A DNA stretch of 64,000 nucleotides from positions 427,618-491,617 of the forward strand of contig MNCI01003851.1 of assembly GCA_015680685.1 (NCBI GenBank). The letters are read 5' to 3'. Below, piece by piece: positions 1 to 10,928 of the stretch (position 1 is its first letter; every line of letters starts with the position of its first letter). Position numbers and translations under genes: made by a program. The notes beneath the pieces were generated by a model. The model saw nothing but the letters and a program-made list of their open reading frames with translations, did not search any database and was not told where the DNA came from. This stretch comes from Gnetum montanum. Taxonomy: Eukaryota; Streptophyta; Gnetopsida; Gnetales; Gnetaceae.

Positions 1-2216
1 GATGGAAAATCGATGGTATATAACTAGGGAATTATGCAGTCCATCTCCTGAATGTGTAGCCATAAGATTAGTTGTGGGGGAGATGCTCCATCTTGGTTCA
101 AGAACTAATAAGTATTTTTCACCTTTTTTTTTACAAGTTTTTATAATTTTTCTATTTTTTTCCAAAATTTTCTAATTCTTAATATGTTTTCCATTTCTTA
201 TATTTTTCTTTTCTTTATATTTTTCTCTTTTCTTGAATCATTTCCTTTATGTTTTATGAATGTCTTTTATGTTTCCATTAATGATATTGCCATGTCATGA
301 TGCAGAAGTCAACATTATGTGTTGGGTTTTTGTGCTATACTATTAAGATGATTGGGTAAGTAATTGTGTAAAGTAGTGAGACTACCTCATCCATCTCTTC
401 ACTTCTCTAAATAAAAGGTATTTTCCATGGAAACAATTTGGTTCTTCTTTTATGAAACTAAAATTAATCAATGATCATTAGACCTTGAAGAAAGAGGGAA
501 TGACCAAGTGAGAATGATACGGATGTGACCTTAAGGGAACTTGTTGGGTTCTCTTCTTGACTTACTTCATATGGTTTATGACTCCTCTTAGAGCATATCC
601 TTACTTCTCCATTGACCAATAACAAGAAGCTAAAAGTATTTGCATGGTGTAATTTCCATAAAAAAAAAAACAAACAACAAAAAAATGTAAATAAAAAAAG
701 TAAAAATAAAATAAAGTAATAATGGAAATTCAAAGCACATCCCTTATACACAATAATAGGCTACAAGCACTAGTTATGGGGCTATAAAGACATGTTACCC
801 ATGACTAAAGATGCCCCTCTAACTAAGTCCCTTCCTTCATTCTTCTCTTGTTGGAGTGATGATTATTTTTTGAGGTGGTTGTGGACTCATGGTGGTAGGA
901 AGGAGGGAAAATATCAATGTGAGGTTACTATTCATGGTTTGAACTTGGATAGATAGGCATGCTGATTATTTTAATCACTTTTTTCATAAGAACCTATTGT
1001 GTACATGGTTAAGTACCTTACATCCCTATCCTTGAAATCCATTTTCATCCCATTATTCACCTCATTGCTACATGTGATTATGAGCCTTCTGGTTTTGTGT
1101 GGTATAGTACAAAATTCCAAGCATAGCAATTGTATGTTGTTTGGAACAAAGAAATGGTCTACATTTAACTTCTTGGATGCCCATGGACATCTATAGAAGT
1201 GGTTATGTAAAGGTATTTTAGTAGGGGCTTACATTGGGAAGGACCCACTTGCATAACTATTGTTGATCATGGATTTCAACTAACCTTCACATCTACCAGA
1301 ACATCAATAACAGTTTCTCTTAATTTATGTATAAATTTGTGACAATTTCTCATCACTTTCAATTACTTTTTAAATTTTTTCCACTTTTCTATTAAAATAT
1401 TCTACAAGTTCAATATTTCTTGATCATCTTCTGAATTAGACCTTCAGTTTCAATTGTTCGAAAACTTGTGTGCTTTAGGAGTTATACTTATTAGTCATGG
1501 GGGCTAGGGATGTCCACTTTGAAATTTTTCTAACATCTTATTTTCAAACATCATGGTAACTAATAGTAATTGATAAAAATAATGTGAATAGCTTGATGAT
1601 TTTAGCTACCTGATAGCCTTGGACATAGTATGTTATCATCACCTTATGCTTAAAAAAAACTAAGGGATATGAAAAGGGTTAATTATTAAGGAAAATTTAC
1701 CAAAACTAATGCTGATCCTTTGGTGACTACAGGAGATGCTAAATGAAAATCATAAGAAAGAAGGTCTTTTGCCAAGCACGAAAATGAAGCTAAGAGGGGA
1801 ACAATAGAGGATATACCCATGGACAAATCATAGCACATACAAGATAGTATCTCAAGCATCACATGTTTGCTAGATCCATGGGATGATGAGAACAAATTTC
1901 AGTCCATCCTTCAAGAATGTTCTACATAACTAGAGAGTCATCAACATAACAATCAAGGTTAGAAGTCTACCATTGCTAGTGGCAAAAGGAAGAATCATAT
2001 TCAGTGGATTTCTGAAAACCTCTACAAATTTTGTAATCTTCAATGTCTATACAATATTTTTGTCATTTTTTAATGCATCCACTCAAATAAAATTTCATAA
2101 TGCAACACTCAGAGTCAATTAGTAGTTAGCTTAAGTTAATAATCTCATAATTCCTAAGTTTTTGTAAAGAAAGCTCGATCCTCTCTTGTTAACTTAGGGA
2201 TGAGTTTTTATTCACT
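1..2216 (+). mobile_element. Athila-like element 1, 3' internal part
   Basis: The window opens inside a Ty3/gypsy element, past the end of its pol gene. Most of positions 1-1500 is a diverged copy of 36541-38000, the spacer that follows integrase in element A. Shared landmarks in the same order are the 'gtggggaagatgg'-like start, 'ccaataa..aggaagct', 'ccatg..gcctctaactaa' and 'ggaccCACTTG'-like blocks. The spacer leads to a purine tract and LTR at 2227, so the element is in plus orientation and its 5' half lies outside the window. No open frame of note is present in the first 1.6 kb; the short open frames on the reverse strand are chance. Confidence 0.8.
1691..2050 (+). pseudogene. decayed ORF fragment before the LTR of element 1
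   Basis: One plus-strand frame can be followed for about 115 codons with a few in-frame stops. The product would be hydrophilic and rich in K, E, D and S. It sits between the post-pol spacer and the LTR, where element A carries its extra ORF, so it may be the last part of the equivalent extra ORF. I see no sequence match to the element A ORF and no domain, so the assignment rests on position only. Confidence 0.3.
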
Positions 2217-2226
2217 CGTGGGGGTA
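2217..2226 (+). promoter_or_regulatory. polypurine tract of element 1
   Basis: The run tgggggta lies directly before the LTR's TG and is the same as the tract before the 3' LTR of element A. It would prime plus-strand DNA synthesis during retrotransposition. Confidence 0.75.
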
Positions 2227-2246
2227 TGATGAGGCATTAGTTGGTT

Positions 2247-2386
2247 ATGTCAATGTATCCACTTTGAGGAAACTGCTTCAATGCAGCTACCTTGATGCAA
2301 CTATCTCAATGTAGCTGCTTCAATGCAAATACCTCGATGTAGCTACTTCGACATAACCACTTCGAAGTAGCCACATTGACTAAGCT
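2247..2386 (+). repeat. ten-copy 14-bp tandem repeat in LTR U3
   Basis: Ten consecutive units of exactly 14 bp share a pattern like acTTCGATGtAGCt, for example acctcgatgtagct and acttcgaagtagcc. The array lies upstream of the TATA box in the LTR, where transcription signals sit. The other two LTRs of this family in the window have only short traces of the motif. Confidence 0.85.
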
Positions 2387-2460
2387 TATCAACTAGGCCA
2401 CATTGATGCATGAAATGATGCATTGACGCAACCCTGTCAATGTAGCATCTATTTTTTTCC

Positions 2461-2468
2461 TATAAATA
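2461..2468 (+). promoter_or_regulatory. TATA box of the element 1 LTR
   Basis: The sequence tataaata, followed by a gcatgc block, matches the position of tatataaa in the 5' LTR of element A. It would be the promoter of the LTR, about 235 bp from the LTR start. Confidence 0.6.
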
Positions 2469-3217
2469 TGCATGCTCTCACTATGTATTGGCATTCTTTG
2501 GTCAAAAACATAACTGAACTCTTGCATTTTTATTCCGTGGTCTTAGAGAATAATTAGTGAGTGCATGTAGTGGGGATCTGAGTTAGTTGTATGGCATATT
2601 ATTTGAGTGGTAATGTACCTAGATATATTTCATGAATAGAAATAAGATTGAGATTTATTCTTATTCATTGCAACACTTTGACTTAGATTACATTTACTTT
2701 TAATGGAATTTATATTCCATGTACTTAGTTAATATTTACATTTCTATGCATGTTAATGAATTGGCTGAATGAGTGCAATCGGTTTCAAGCATAAACATGT
2801 ATTCGCTTGGTAATCCCAGCAACATTATTACTTAGTTCACCTAGTATCATAGTGATTGGTAATCATAGTTGTGGATACGTGGGCTTAGAATGTGTATGGC
2901 AAGTTGGAAATGGACACTCATCACCCATAGGCTAGTTTAGACTTTAGTTTCTATTGTTAATTAGTTTAAATAATTAATTTATTTATTATAATTAGGAGTA
3001 GTATAAGGCCACAATAACATCAATTATCATATGCCTTACTTTGGACTAAATCATATATGACAAAGCTACCACTAGTCCATGTGGGAAGATAGTGAATTGT
3101 GATCAAGGCATAATGATCTAGATGCCACAACTAGTCCCATCCATGGAATTTGATTGGATCATGCATGAACACTTTTAATTTGTATGGTTGGGCATAGGGG
3201 GTACCCACCACTCATCA

Positions 3218-3574
3218 CTAAGTTTCTTTAGAAAGGAATCTAAAAATTATTTTTTAAAGAAAATTTTGATAGATGTTGAGCCAATTTGTAATTAATCCTT
3301 GCGAACTTAGTCTATTTCACCATGTTGCCATAAATTTTCTTAGATATAAATAGACTATATCTAAATGTTCTTGGCTTGATAAATTCAACATATTAAAATA
3401 ATTCTTCATGGAATCAATCTAATTCTTTTCCTTAGCACTAGATTTAAGGGTTTCATCATAATGATCAAGTTTTACCTTTTTGATGTGAACTTGGATTAAA
3501 GATTCTCTTCATAATTTTTACCAACTCCAATAACCCTTAGGTTTATGTTCCATTCTTTAGCCTTGTGAAGAAAT
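3218..3574. other. unassigned A+T-rich sequence
   Basis: This is flanking sequence to the right of element 1. It may be the downstream part of the reverse-strand gag remnant that follows, but I could not hold a frame through it. Confidence 0.4.
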
Positions 3575-4000
3575 GTTAGCACCCTGGCATTCAACATGCA
3601 GAGATTAATCTTGATACTGATCTCTAGGGAGAAATTGATATTGGTACTAGTCTCGATGATGTTAGAATTGATCTTCGTGAAATACCTAGGTGGAAATTAA
3701 TTTTGATTATGATCTCTAGTGGAATAATGGTTTTGGTTGGGAGATTGAATTCAATGATCAATTAATTACATGATGGAATTTGCAAAGGAATCCATCTTCT
3801 CTTGAACTTATGACCATTTTTCTTCCAAATTTTGGGACAATTTCCTAATCTCCTATGACATATTTTTCATATTTTCCCAAACCCTTGGTTTGATTGATGA
3901 AGTTCATCTTAGACCTCTCTAATTTCATTAATCTAGTGTTCAAGGGCATTAATTCAATAATTGACTTAGGACTCCATTGTTCTCCAATGCACTGTCTAGG
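3575..4000 (-). pseudogene. gypsy gag remnant (coiled coil plus R/N/Q-rich linker)
   Basis: Read on the reverse strand, about 100 codons form a coiled coil with heptad-like spacing (for example IRKLSQNLEEKWSQVQEK). A linker follows, built of repeats like STRDHNQN and FPPRYFTKINSN. This layout is common at the end of plant gypsy gag proteins, before the zinc knuckle. The linker reflects four or five degenerate units of about 30 bp (3595-3745). There are in-frame stops. No protease follows before element 1 ends, so the remnant is truncated, probably by the insertion of element 1. Confidence 0.5.
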
Positions 4001-5325
4001 CTCTAGACATTGATAAGTCAAAGAAATAAGGCAAGGTGATCTTTCTTTAGTTCCTATGGCCCTTTTTATTAGTTAAGTCATGGTTAATTAGTTCTAAAAG
4101 AGGTTAAAACTTTCATTAATGAATTTTCTCTTCCTAAAGTCCTAACTAGTCACAAAAGACTCTAATTACTTAAAAGAATATTCCATTTTTTAGGTTTCCA
4201 ATCAAGTTTTATAATGTTCTAGAGGGTTAAATAATAATTTTTAAAACTAACTATTTCATTGTATAGAAAAGGTTTTAATCAGCTTGAAACTACTCTTGTT
4301 TTTTTGAAATCAGACTTTGAAATTACAAATTATGATCATTTAAATTTGAAAAATATTTCATGCAAATCAAGACTTCCCAAGAAATCACACATCCCAATAT
4401 TACTCCAGGATGAGCACGCTCAATGATGGAATTTTTATCCTAGTTACTATCAACCCACAAAATTTATCTTTTGAAAATTTTATTCATGTTTCCAAATTTA
4501 TATTTTATCACAAGTTTTTAATATATTTGAAATTTTTATTAATTTATGGAAAAAATTATAATTTTTTTCATTAATCATTAGAAAATTTTTATTTGTTGCT
4601 GAACTTGCCAAGGAGGCATGTTGGTGCTGCCAATGGTATCCATTAGTACTTTAGGTGAAGTAAGATTTTATGGCATCTGTTGTGTCCATGAATGCTTCAG
4701 GGAAGGTAGGAATTTATAGCACTAAAAGTATCTATCGACACTCTATGGGAGGTAAGATTTTATTACTCTAGGAGTGTTGGTCCAAGCTGTATGCGAGGCA
4801 AGATTTTACAATGCCGATGACATTCATTGGTGGGTTGGAATACCATAGAAGAATTATGAATGCATGGACATAGTGAGCTACATAGGAGCAGGGTGTGAAG
4901 CACATTAGGATAACAATAGGGCCATAGCAGGATGTGTAGGAGTACGCTATAGTAGAATGCACGTGATGATTTCTACCATTGGTAAGTTTGCACATGGACG
5001 AGGATAGAAGTGAAATGTAGCCATGAGGGTAGAGAAGGCTAGCCATTACATTATGGCTACACAATGATTAGTTTGTGACATGGCCAATCATAACACTACA
5101 TACTTGAGTCACAAGACCCCACTACACAATGGTGTGATAGGTTGGCTGCACAACTACAATGTGCTAGCCATAATGGCTTGTTGTGATGCTACATAGCTAG
5201 GCCTAAAGGCCCAACCAAGCAACAATATGACTAGTTATTCTATCAACAAGGAGAAATTTTTTTGAATAAAAGTTTAATGATAATTATTAAATATTAAAAT
5301 GATCATAATTTAATACAACATAGTA
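4001..5325. other. unassigned sequence
   Basis: A+T-rich sequence with a more G+C-balanced block at 4600-5230, which repeats words such as 'gcatgt', 'gtaagattttat' and 'ctagccat'. The 98-codon reverse-strand open frame at 4768-5064 has no recognisable feature. Parts are probably LTR or leader sequence of the gag remnant at 3575-4000, but I could not find a matching copy. Confidence 0.4.
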
Positions 5326-5400
5326 GGTTGCTCCAGTCGTTAGCTAAAGATGGGTTAAGAGTTAGGCTTTGTAATGAGAAGGTCATGGGTTTGACTCCAA
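5326..5400 (+). repeat. tRNA-Thr(UGU)-like pseudogene or SINE head
   Basis: The D-arm start tagctaaagatgggttaagag, the anticodon region gctttgtaatgag and the TpsiC region ggtcatgggtttgactcc follow one another as in a plant tRNA-Thr(UGU). The first two correspond to the A box and the second anticodon half, the last to the RNA polymerase III B box. The T stem is imperfect and the acceptor ends do not pair, so it is not a working tRNA. The 3' side runs into an A/T-rich tail, as in tRNA-derived SINEs. I cannot tell a lone pseudogene from a SINE without a second copy. Confidence 0.6.
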
Positions 5401-5774
5401 ACATTGATATTTTTAAAAATTAAAATTAATTAAATAATAAAAATTAAATTTAATGTTCACTTTTCTAAAGTCAAAAATTGTAAATTTTAATTAACAACAC
5501 ACTTACCAAGAAATGCGATATATCACAAACTATAAGTCATATTTTGATAAAATTGGTACTGTTGGAATCATCTTGGAGAGTGCTACATGTTAGACTTATG
5601 ATAAATCGAGTTTACGAGAATTTTAAATCATCAAATCATGAAAAACTATCATTATTTAAAAACTAACTAATGATTAATTACATCTTAACATAAATTGTAA
5701 CTATGTTTTTCTCTCATTAGTTGTACCTTTAAATATCACCAATATTTTCAAAAAAAATTTATAAATTTATAGGA

Positions 5775-8097
5775 ATGGATGCTTATTATCCATCCTTTTC
5801 AAAACAATCTTTTAGTGTTGCAGTTGTAGAGAGATTTCTTGGGCATAGCAAGTTGTGGCATGGCTCTTTCAAAGCATCCTAGTTAAGCTTCTTTCACCAC
5901 CTCAGGTCATTCTAGATCTGTTTCTATTATTTTATGTTAGAAAAATGTGGTTGAGGCTACTCATATGGTTTTTAGTTTGTTAAATGTTGAGAGTTTTGAG
6001 TATCTCAAAACTTCTAAGTTATTGGAGTTACTACTTTTTCCATTTTTAAGACTACTCATTACAAGGATCTCATAATAAACTGATGTAACATTTACTATCT
6101 CTAGGAAAGCTCTCTATTAAAAATGGCTTTCAAAAGTCTAGTGATTACTCCTACTCATATCTGATATATTTTGGTTTTTCATAGTGGAAAAAAATCCTTT
6201 TGAACTTCATATGTAATCATTTGAATTTAAAGCTTTTTTCAAAAAAGAAATGTTTGATTATTTTTCTCATTCTACTCTTATTGAAAAGATGTTTTATGAA
6301 GTTGATTTTAATGAAAAGATCAATTTTCAAGTATGTATGTTTGTAAAGAGTAAGGTTTTGTAGAATTTTTAGTCTTCCCATGTTACTTCTTATGTAATCT
6401 ACCTTCATCATGGTGCTAAAACTAGTAGGTTGTATGATTGGTACTTCTCTTATTTTTCTACTTTATTGCTTTCCATGGAGCTTGCAACTACCACTAAGAT
6501 GAACCTAAAAAAGCCTTATATCATATGATATGTACCTTTAATTATTACCTTAATCTTAATTTATGATTGTTCTACCACTATCCTTCATTGGTATAGTCCT
6601 CATCTATACCTTAAGTTTCTTGAAAAAGAAAAAAGTTGAGGACTCAAATTGAAGGTTCCAAAAGAGGTGAAGAAGCTGTAACATAGGTCTACAATCTAGA
6701 GGAATTTGATAAGGTATAAAATTATTTTTTTTAATTTTATTTTTCTTATTTATTGATTATTTATCTTTACGGTAATTATGCGATTATGCACTCTGGGCTG
6801 TAGCCTAAACAAGGGGAAGATGCTAAGAAAACAACTCTAGGAAATGATGATATTATAGTAATAGAACTTAATTCTAAGGTTTTATCATCAAATACATAGT
6901 ATCATTATATCTATATATATATTATTGTCGATTTTTGATTAGAAATAATGCACAAAACAAGGTTCTAGTGAAAAGTGATAAAAAAAAGAGAAAGGAAAAG
7001 AGCCAAAGATAGCTTAACTAATAGTTATTAATTATAAGGTTTTTTAATACTTATCATTTATTTTTCTTATGTTACTTACACTTTTGTATTGTAGGTGTTT
7101 TTGGATCAAGGGTAATTTATCCAAGAGTTGGAGAGAGATTCTCCATGTGAGTTTAGTTCTAAATAGACTACAATTCAATTTCCAAAATCTCCTTGAGTGT
7201 GGTCTCCATGGGTAACTCTAATGATGTGTTCCATGCTATTTAGGGGAAAATAAGCCATATCAATGTTCTCTATTTTTGGATCCTTTTCTATTAGTGTGAC
7301 TTCCTTAGTGACCATAAAGGGTTCATCCTACTTCTCAGGATAGATGGTAGTTATTGTAAAGGAGAAATTTTCTCTTCTTCAGAGTCTAAGTGATTGTATT
7401 GCAAACAATAATCCACACTCTATTTGTAAGAAGTTATAGATGGTAGTTATTACAAAGGAGAAATTTTCTCTTCTTCAGATCCTAAGTGATTGTATTGCAA
7501 AGAATAATTTACACTCTATTTGTAAGAAGTTATATCACTTAAGAGAGTCAAAATCCTATGAATTCAGAAGGAATTATGACTTGGTGTAGGTTTTTTCATC
7601 AATTTTTCATGGCATCTCTGATGGTTCTCTAGAGGTTACTAAAAATCTTAAAACAAATCTTAGGAGAACTAGAGAGTGCTACTTGCTTCGCTTGACACTT
7701 GCTGAATCATGAGTGAATACTTCAAACTAAAAATGATTGGCTTTTTGTAAGAAAAAAATATATCTTATTTTTTTTATTTTTTTTCTTTTTTAATACTTAT
7801 AGATTTGATATTATGCATATAGATAAAGGAGAAGGAATGGTAGAAAGATGTGATACAATAAATTCTTCAAGTTAACTTATTGGAATTTGAACTTGTGAAG
7901 GCTCAACAAGGGAAGGCTACTACCAAAAGTATGATAAAATACATTAGATAACTCTATGATGATGTGATTGGATGTCAACATGTACTTGATAAGGATGATG
8001 CCATCAAGTAAGGACATGAGATCCAATCCAAATTCGACAAATATCTCCTTCAATTTTTCAAATTGAATGCTTGGTTTTCTTTGTGTCCACTATTTTA
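5775..8097 (+). pseudogene. gene 1: decayed five-exon gene, family unknown
   Basis: Proposed exons are 5775-6713, 6804-6878, 6953-7038, 7095-7746 and 7803-8097. The four introns of 90, 74, 56 and 56 bp all begin GT and end AG, with T-rich ends. After one shift near the start, exon 1 keeps a single frame for about 300 codons with about 17 nonsense codons (motif KTSRLYDWYFSYFS). Exon 2 is acidic (GNDDIIVIELNSK). Exon 3 has a nuclear-signal-like run (KSDKKKRKEKSQR). Exon 4 stays in one frame for 200 codons and holds a 96-bp duplication. Exon 5 is a coiled coil (KDDAIK, IQSKFDKYLLQFF). The first ATG is chosen because it opens the frame MDAYYPSF. I do not recognise the family; a host gene and a retroelement extra ORF are both possible. 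Confidence 0.5.
7342..7533 (+). repeat. 96-bp tandem duplication inside gene 1 exon 4
   Basis: Two adjacent copies with a period of 96 bp (32 codons) keep the reading frame. Both encode a segment like KEKFSLLQxLSDCIA. They differ at about seven positions, so the duplication is old but younger than the exon. Confidence 0.85.
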
Positions 8098-8689
8098 ATT
8101 TTCCCTCTTCTTGATGTATCCATTTCTTATATTAATAATAAGAATTTAATAATTATTTTTCCTTTTTCTTTTACTTCAGCTCTTGAATCATGGTTTACTT
8201 CAATACCAAATGTGATATCCCATTCCTAGATATCTATGAATACAATCATTAATAGTGTAAAATTGTCATGTTGCATAGAGATAATTTAGATCACTTATTA
8301 ACTTATAAAATAATGGAAAAATAATATTGAAATAATCAAAAAATAAAAATAGTGAAACTTTATTAATGGAATTGTTGGTTGAGTACCCTATCAACAATTC
8401 TGGGTTATTTTTGTGTAACACTTAAGACCTTAGAGATAATCTAGCACTACCACCATACTTAGGCCATTAGAACAAAGGGGTGAGTAGTTCCTTCTTTTAC
8501 CACTTCACATAGATCTTGTCACTTAATAATCTAGCATCAAAACTCCATGCTAATATGACCTCTAAGCTTGGGCTTAAATGTCACATATCAAAACCTTTCC
8601 TTAGAAGTACTGTGAATAGTTACAACTCCTCATAACAAGGAATCCCTTTCAGAGATTAATTGCATGTTTAATAATACAATTTCAACCTT
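8098..8689. other. unassigned sequence with a small hairpin
   Basis: No gene recognised. At 8369-8400 a perfect 9-bp inverted repeat (gaattgttg ... caacaattc) surrounds a 14-base loop. A T-rich stretch ending in cttcag at 8174-8180 could be another acceptor of gene 1, but no frame follows it. Confidence 0.4.
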
Positions 8690-9470
8690 GACAAGGGATA
8701 AGACATTACATTAACCTAACATCTTGCTCAAGAGGACCCCAAAAATGCATTTCTCGAAATTAATATGTAGGTTAAACTTGTGACACTAAATTAGAACTTA
8801 GTCTAAGTTAAAATCATGACAAGTTATTGAGGTAGACTAAAGGCCAAATTGTCAACATAATCATTAAATATTTTGAAATCATGTCATTTAAAATGAAGGT
8901 CATAGCTCTTTGATAATTAGCTCAAAAATTATTAGATCTAAAGGGAATTTTAGTGTATTAAAATGTTTTTGAAGGAGTCATGAAAGTGACATATTGTTGG
9001 TGCTCTATATTTATCTAGATTTGGCTGTAAGTAAGCAATTCATCAATAATGGATAGAAGAGCATGTATAGAAATAGATTCAATAAGCTGATCAATGTTAG
9101 ATAAAGAAAAGTCATCCTTAAGAGTGACCTTGTTAAGGTCTTATAAGTTAATGCATATGCAGATGTCACCATTCCTTTTGGGAACTACAATTATGTTAGA
9201 AGTCTAATCAGAATAGTTGATATGACAAATGAATCTAGCATTGTAGATTTTAGTAATTTCTTGTTTTATAGTAAGAGCTATAGTGCAAGGAATTTTTCTA
9301 ATCTTTTACTTAATAGGTTTGAAATACAGTGACATGCCCAGTCTAGACCAAAAGTGAGAGCTATAATCCCACGTATCTAGCTTGTATGATGATCAAAGAT
9401 CAAGTGTTGAAGTAGAGAATCTAGATAGCCAATCATTTTCATTTAGGCTAGAGTCAAGAAGTCAGATTTA
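8690..9470 (-). pseudogene. Tat-like reverse transcriptase fragment
   Basis: This is the copying enzyme of a Ty3/gypsy element. On the reverse strand the conserved blocks come in order: YNARFICHINYSD, NIIVVPKRNGDICICI, DLNKVTLKDDFSLSNIDQL, then MTFILNDM, and at 8715-8752 KCIFGVLLSKMLG. The nearest relative in the window is the reverse transcriptase of element B. The active-site YxDD box is not intact. It has stops, among them one after ICINL at the position of a family Arg. Gag, protease, RNase H and integrase of this copy are not seen. It lies outside the borders of element X, so it belongs to another, older copy. Confidence 0.75.
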
Positions 9471-9680
9471 CCATCTGAAAAGGAAAATGTCAAAATTTAA
9501 CCTAAGCAATGTCAAAAGTTCTTGAATAGAAAAATTCCTAAGGTGGAAGTTGTTTCTAAGATGTAAAAGCAACATCAAAAGGAATGTTAGGTAAGAAAGC
9601 TTTTATTTATATTAAGAGCACTTGAGAATCGAAGTATAGGTAAGTGAAAACAATAGCGAAGCAAATGATAAAAAAGCATC

Positions 9681-9890
9681 ATGGCGACTAGTAGTAACAA
9701 CAACAAAGAAACTACAGGTGGATCCAACAACATCATGGGATTACCTTAATCATAAACACTCCCTCCTAAGGCTCATATGTATGTTTCCCAAATCCTAGTT
9801 ATTAATTTCTATAAATTTTTATTGTCATGTGATTTTCTACCAAAATATCCATGTTTGAATTTTAAATTTTTAGAAGAATTTGCTAGGTAC
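9681..9890 (+). pseudogene. possible first exon, Ser/Asn-rich start
   Basis: An ATG opens 70 codons with only two stops; the product starts MATSSNNNKETTGGSN and later reads PKAHMYVSQIL. Low-complexity Ser/Asn starts are common in plant proteins. It could be the first exon of gene 2, whose next exons on this strand start beyond element X, or an isolated remnant. No splice donor is obvious. Confidence 0.3.
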
Positions 9891-10923
9891 ATATAATTAT
9901 AGGATTGGATTTGATGTCATTTAGTAGTTTAGAGTGATTTTTAACCATATATTAAAGCTCTTGATTTGATTTTACTGTGGGAATCAAGAACCCCATTGCA
10001 TAACTTGAGTTCTAGGGTCTTTTAGAGACTTCTAGATTTGCTACTAGAAATCATATTCATGAATTAATTTTCTAGTTTAGTTTGATGATGTGTAGAAAAT
10101 TCATAAAAAATATATAATTTTTTTGAGATTTACATGGTTAAACAAAGTGAAATCATAAATTGTAACTTCTAGTGTATCAAACAATAATGTAGCTAGGGTA
10201 AGAAATTTTACAATTCTACATCATTTTAAGCTAAATTTATCATATGCATTAGATAGTATAAATAAAAGGACAATGAAATTGATGTTTTCATGAGAAAATT
10301 CACAATGGTTTTTGTAAATTTTATGAAAATATGATCTTGTAGTTTTTTCCTCATGAAGAACATGAAGTGAGATTTTGGTGTGAGGGCACTACCACCAACC
10401 ACTTAAGTATTGAAAAGGGATAATACAATGTAATGCATCAAAGTACATTTTAACATAGAATGTTAAAGTTTATGAGCTAGGATTTGGAATTTGTAAATTT
10501 TTGTCAAACATCATGTAAGAAACATAGAACGCCATCCCATGTCAAAGTAGATAAACACTAAACATCCAAGTTACAGATGTATTTTCCTCATGTCTATGTT
10601 AATCTGACATCTTATTTCAAGTTGTGTTTTGATGCAAAACATCATAGTTTGATCATTAAGTTTCCATAGTGTGTAAAAAAGTAGGATTTTTAACATAGAT
10701 ACTTTTCCTGAACATCTATGTACTAGAAGCATAAGAGAATGTCCTATGTCAAAGCTATATATTTAATGTAGAATGTCAGAGTTAAGGATTATGAGTCAAT
10801 ACATAACATACAAAATTTGATCAATTTTTGATATGAGACTAATGTAAACTAAAGATGTTTTAAGATTTAGTCAAATTTGTAATGTAACAATGTTTTTAAT
10901 GCTAAAACCAATTATTGTCTATC
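9891..10923. other. unassigned A+T-rich sequence
   Basis: No frame, repeat or LTR edge recognised. It is the left flank of element X. Confidence 0.4.
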
Positions 10924-10928
10924 ATAGG
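10924..10928. repeat. target duplication of element X, left
   Basis: The sequence atagg touches the TG of the left LTR and is identical to the five bases after the right LTR at 21927-21931. Confidence 0.85.

Larger units (their letters stand above)
2227..3217 (+). repeat. 3' LTR of element 1 (991 bp)
   Basis: It starts TGATGAGGCATTAG and ends CACTCATCA, matching both LTRs of element A (starts TGATAAGTCATC, ends GTCATCA). The last 600 bp align well with those LTRs, including the 'atggttgggcatagggg' block near the end. It is about 200 bp longer, partly because of a 14-bp tandem array in U3. The bases after it, ctaag, would be the target duplication, but the partner lies outside the window. Confidence 0.85.

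Noticed and set aside
464-751. 95-codon reverse-strand hydrophobic frame
   Set aside because: It is the reverse reading of an A-rich spacer that is conserved as non-coding DNA in element A.
4768-5064. 98-codon reverse-strand open frame
   Set aside because: No domain, no neighbour in the same frame, and composition follows local repeats.
5326-5400. Functional tRNA-Thr gene
   Set aside because: The acceptor ends do not pair, the T stem is damaged, and extra bases enlarge the D arm.
8690-9470. Reverse transcriptase as part of element X
   Set aside because: It lies outside the perfect ATAGG duplication and beyond the 3' LTR of X, so it belongs to another copy.
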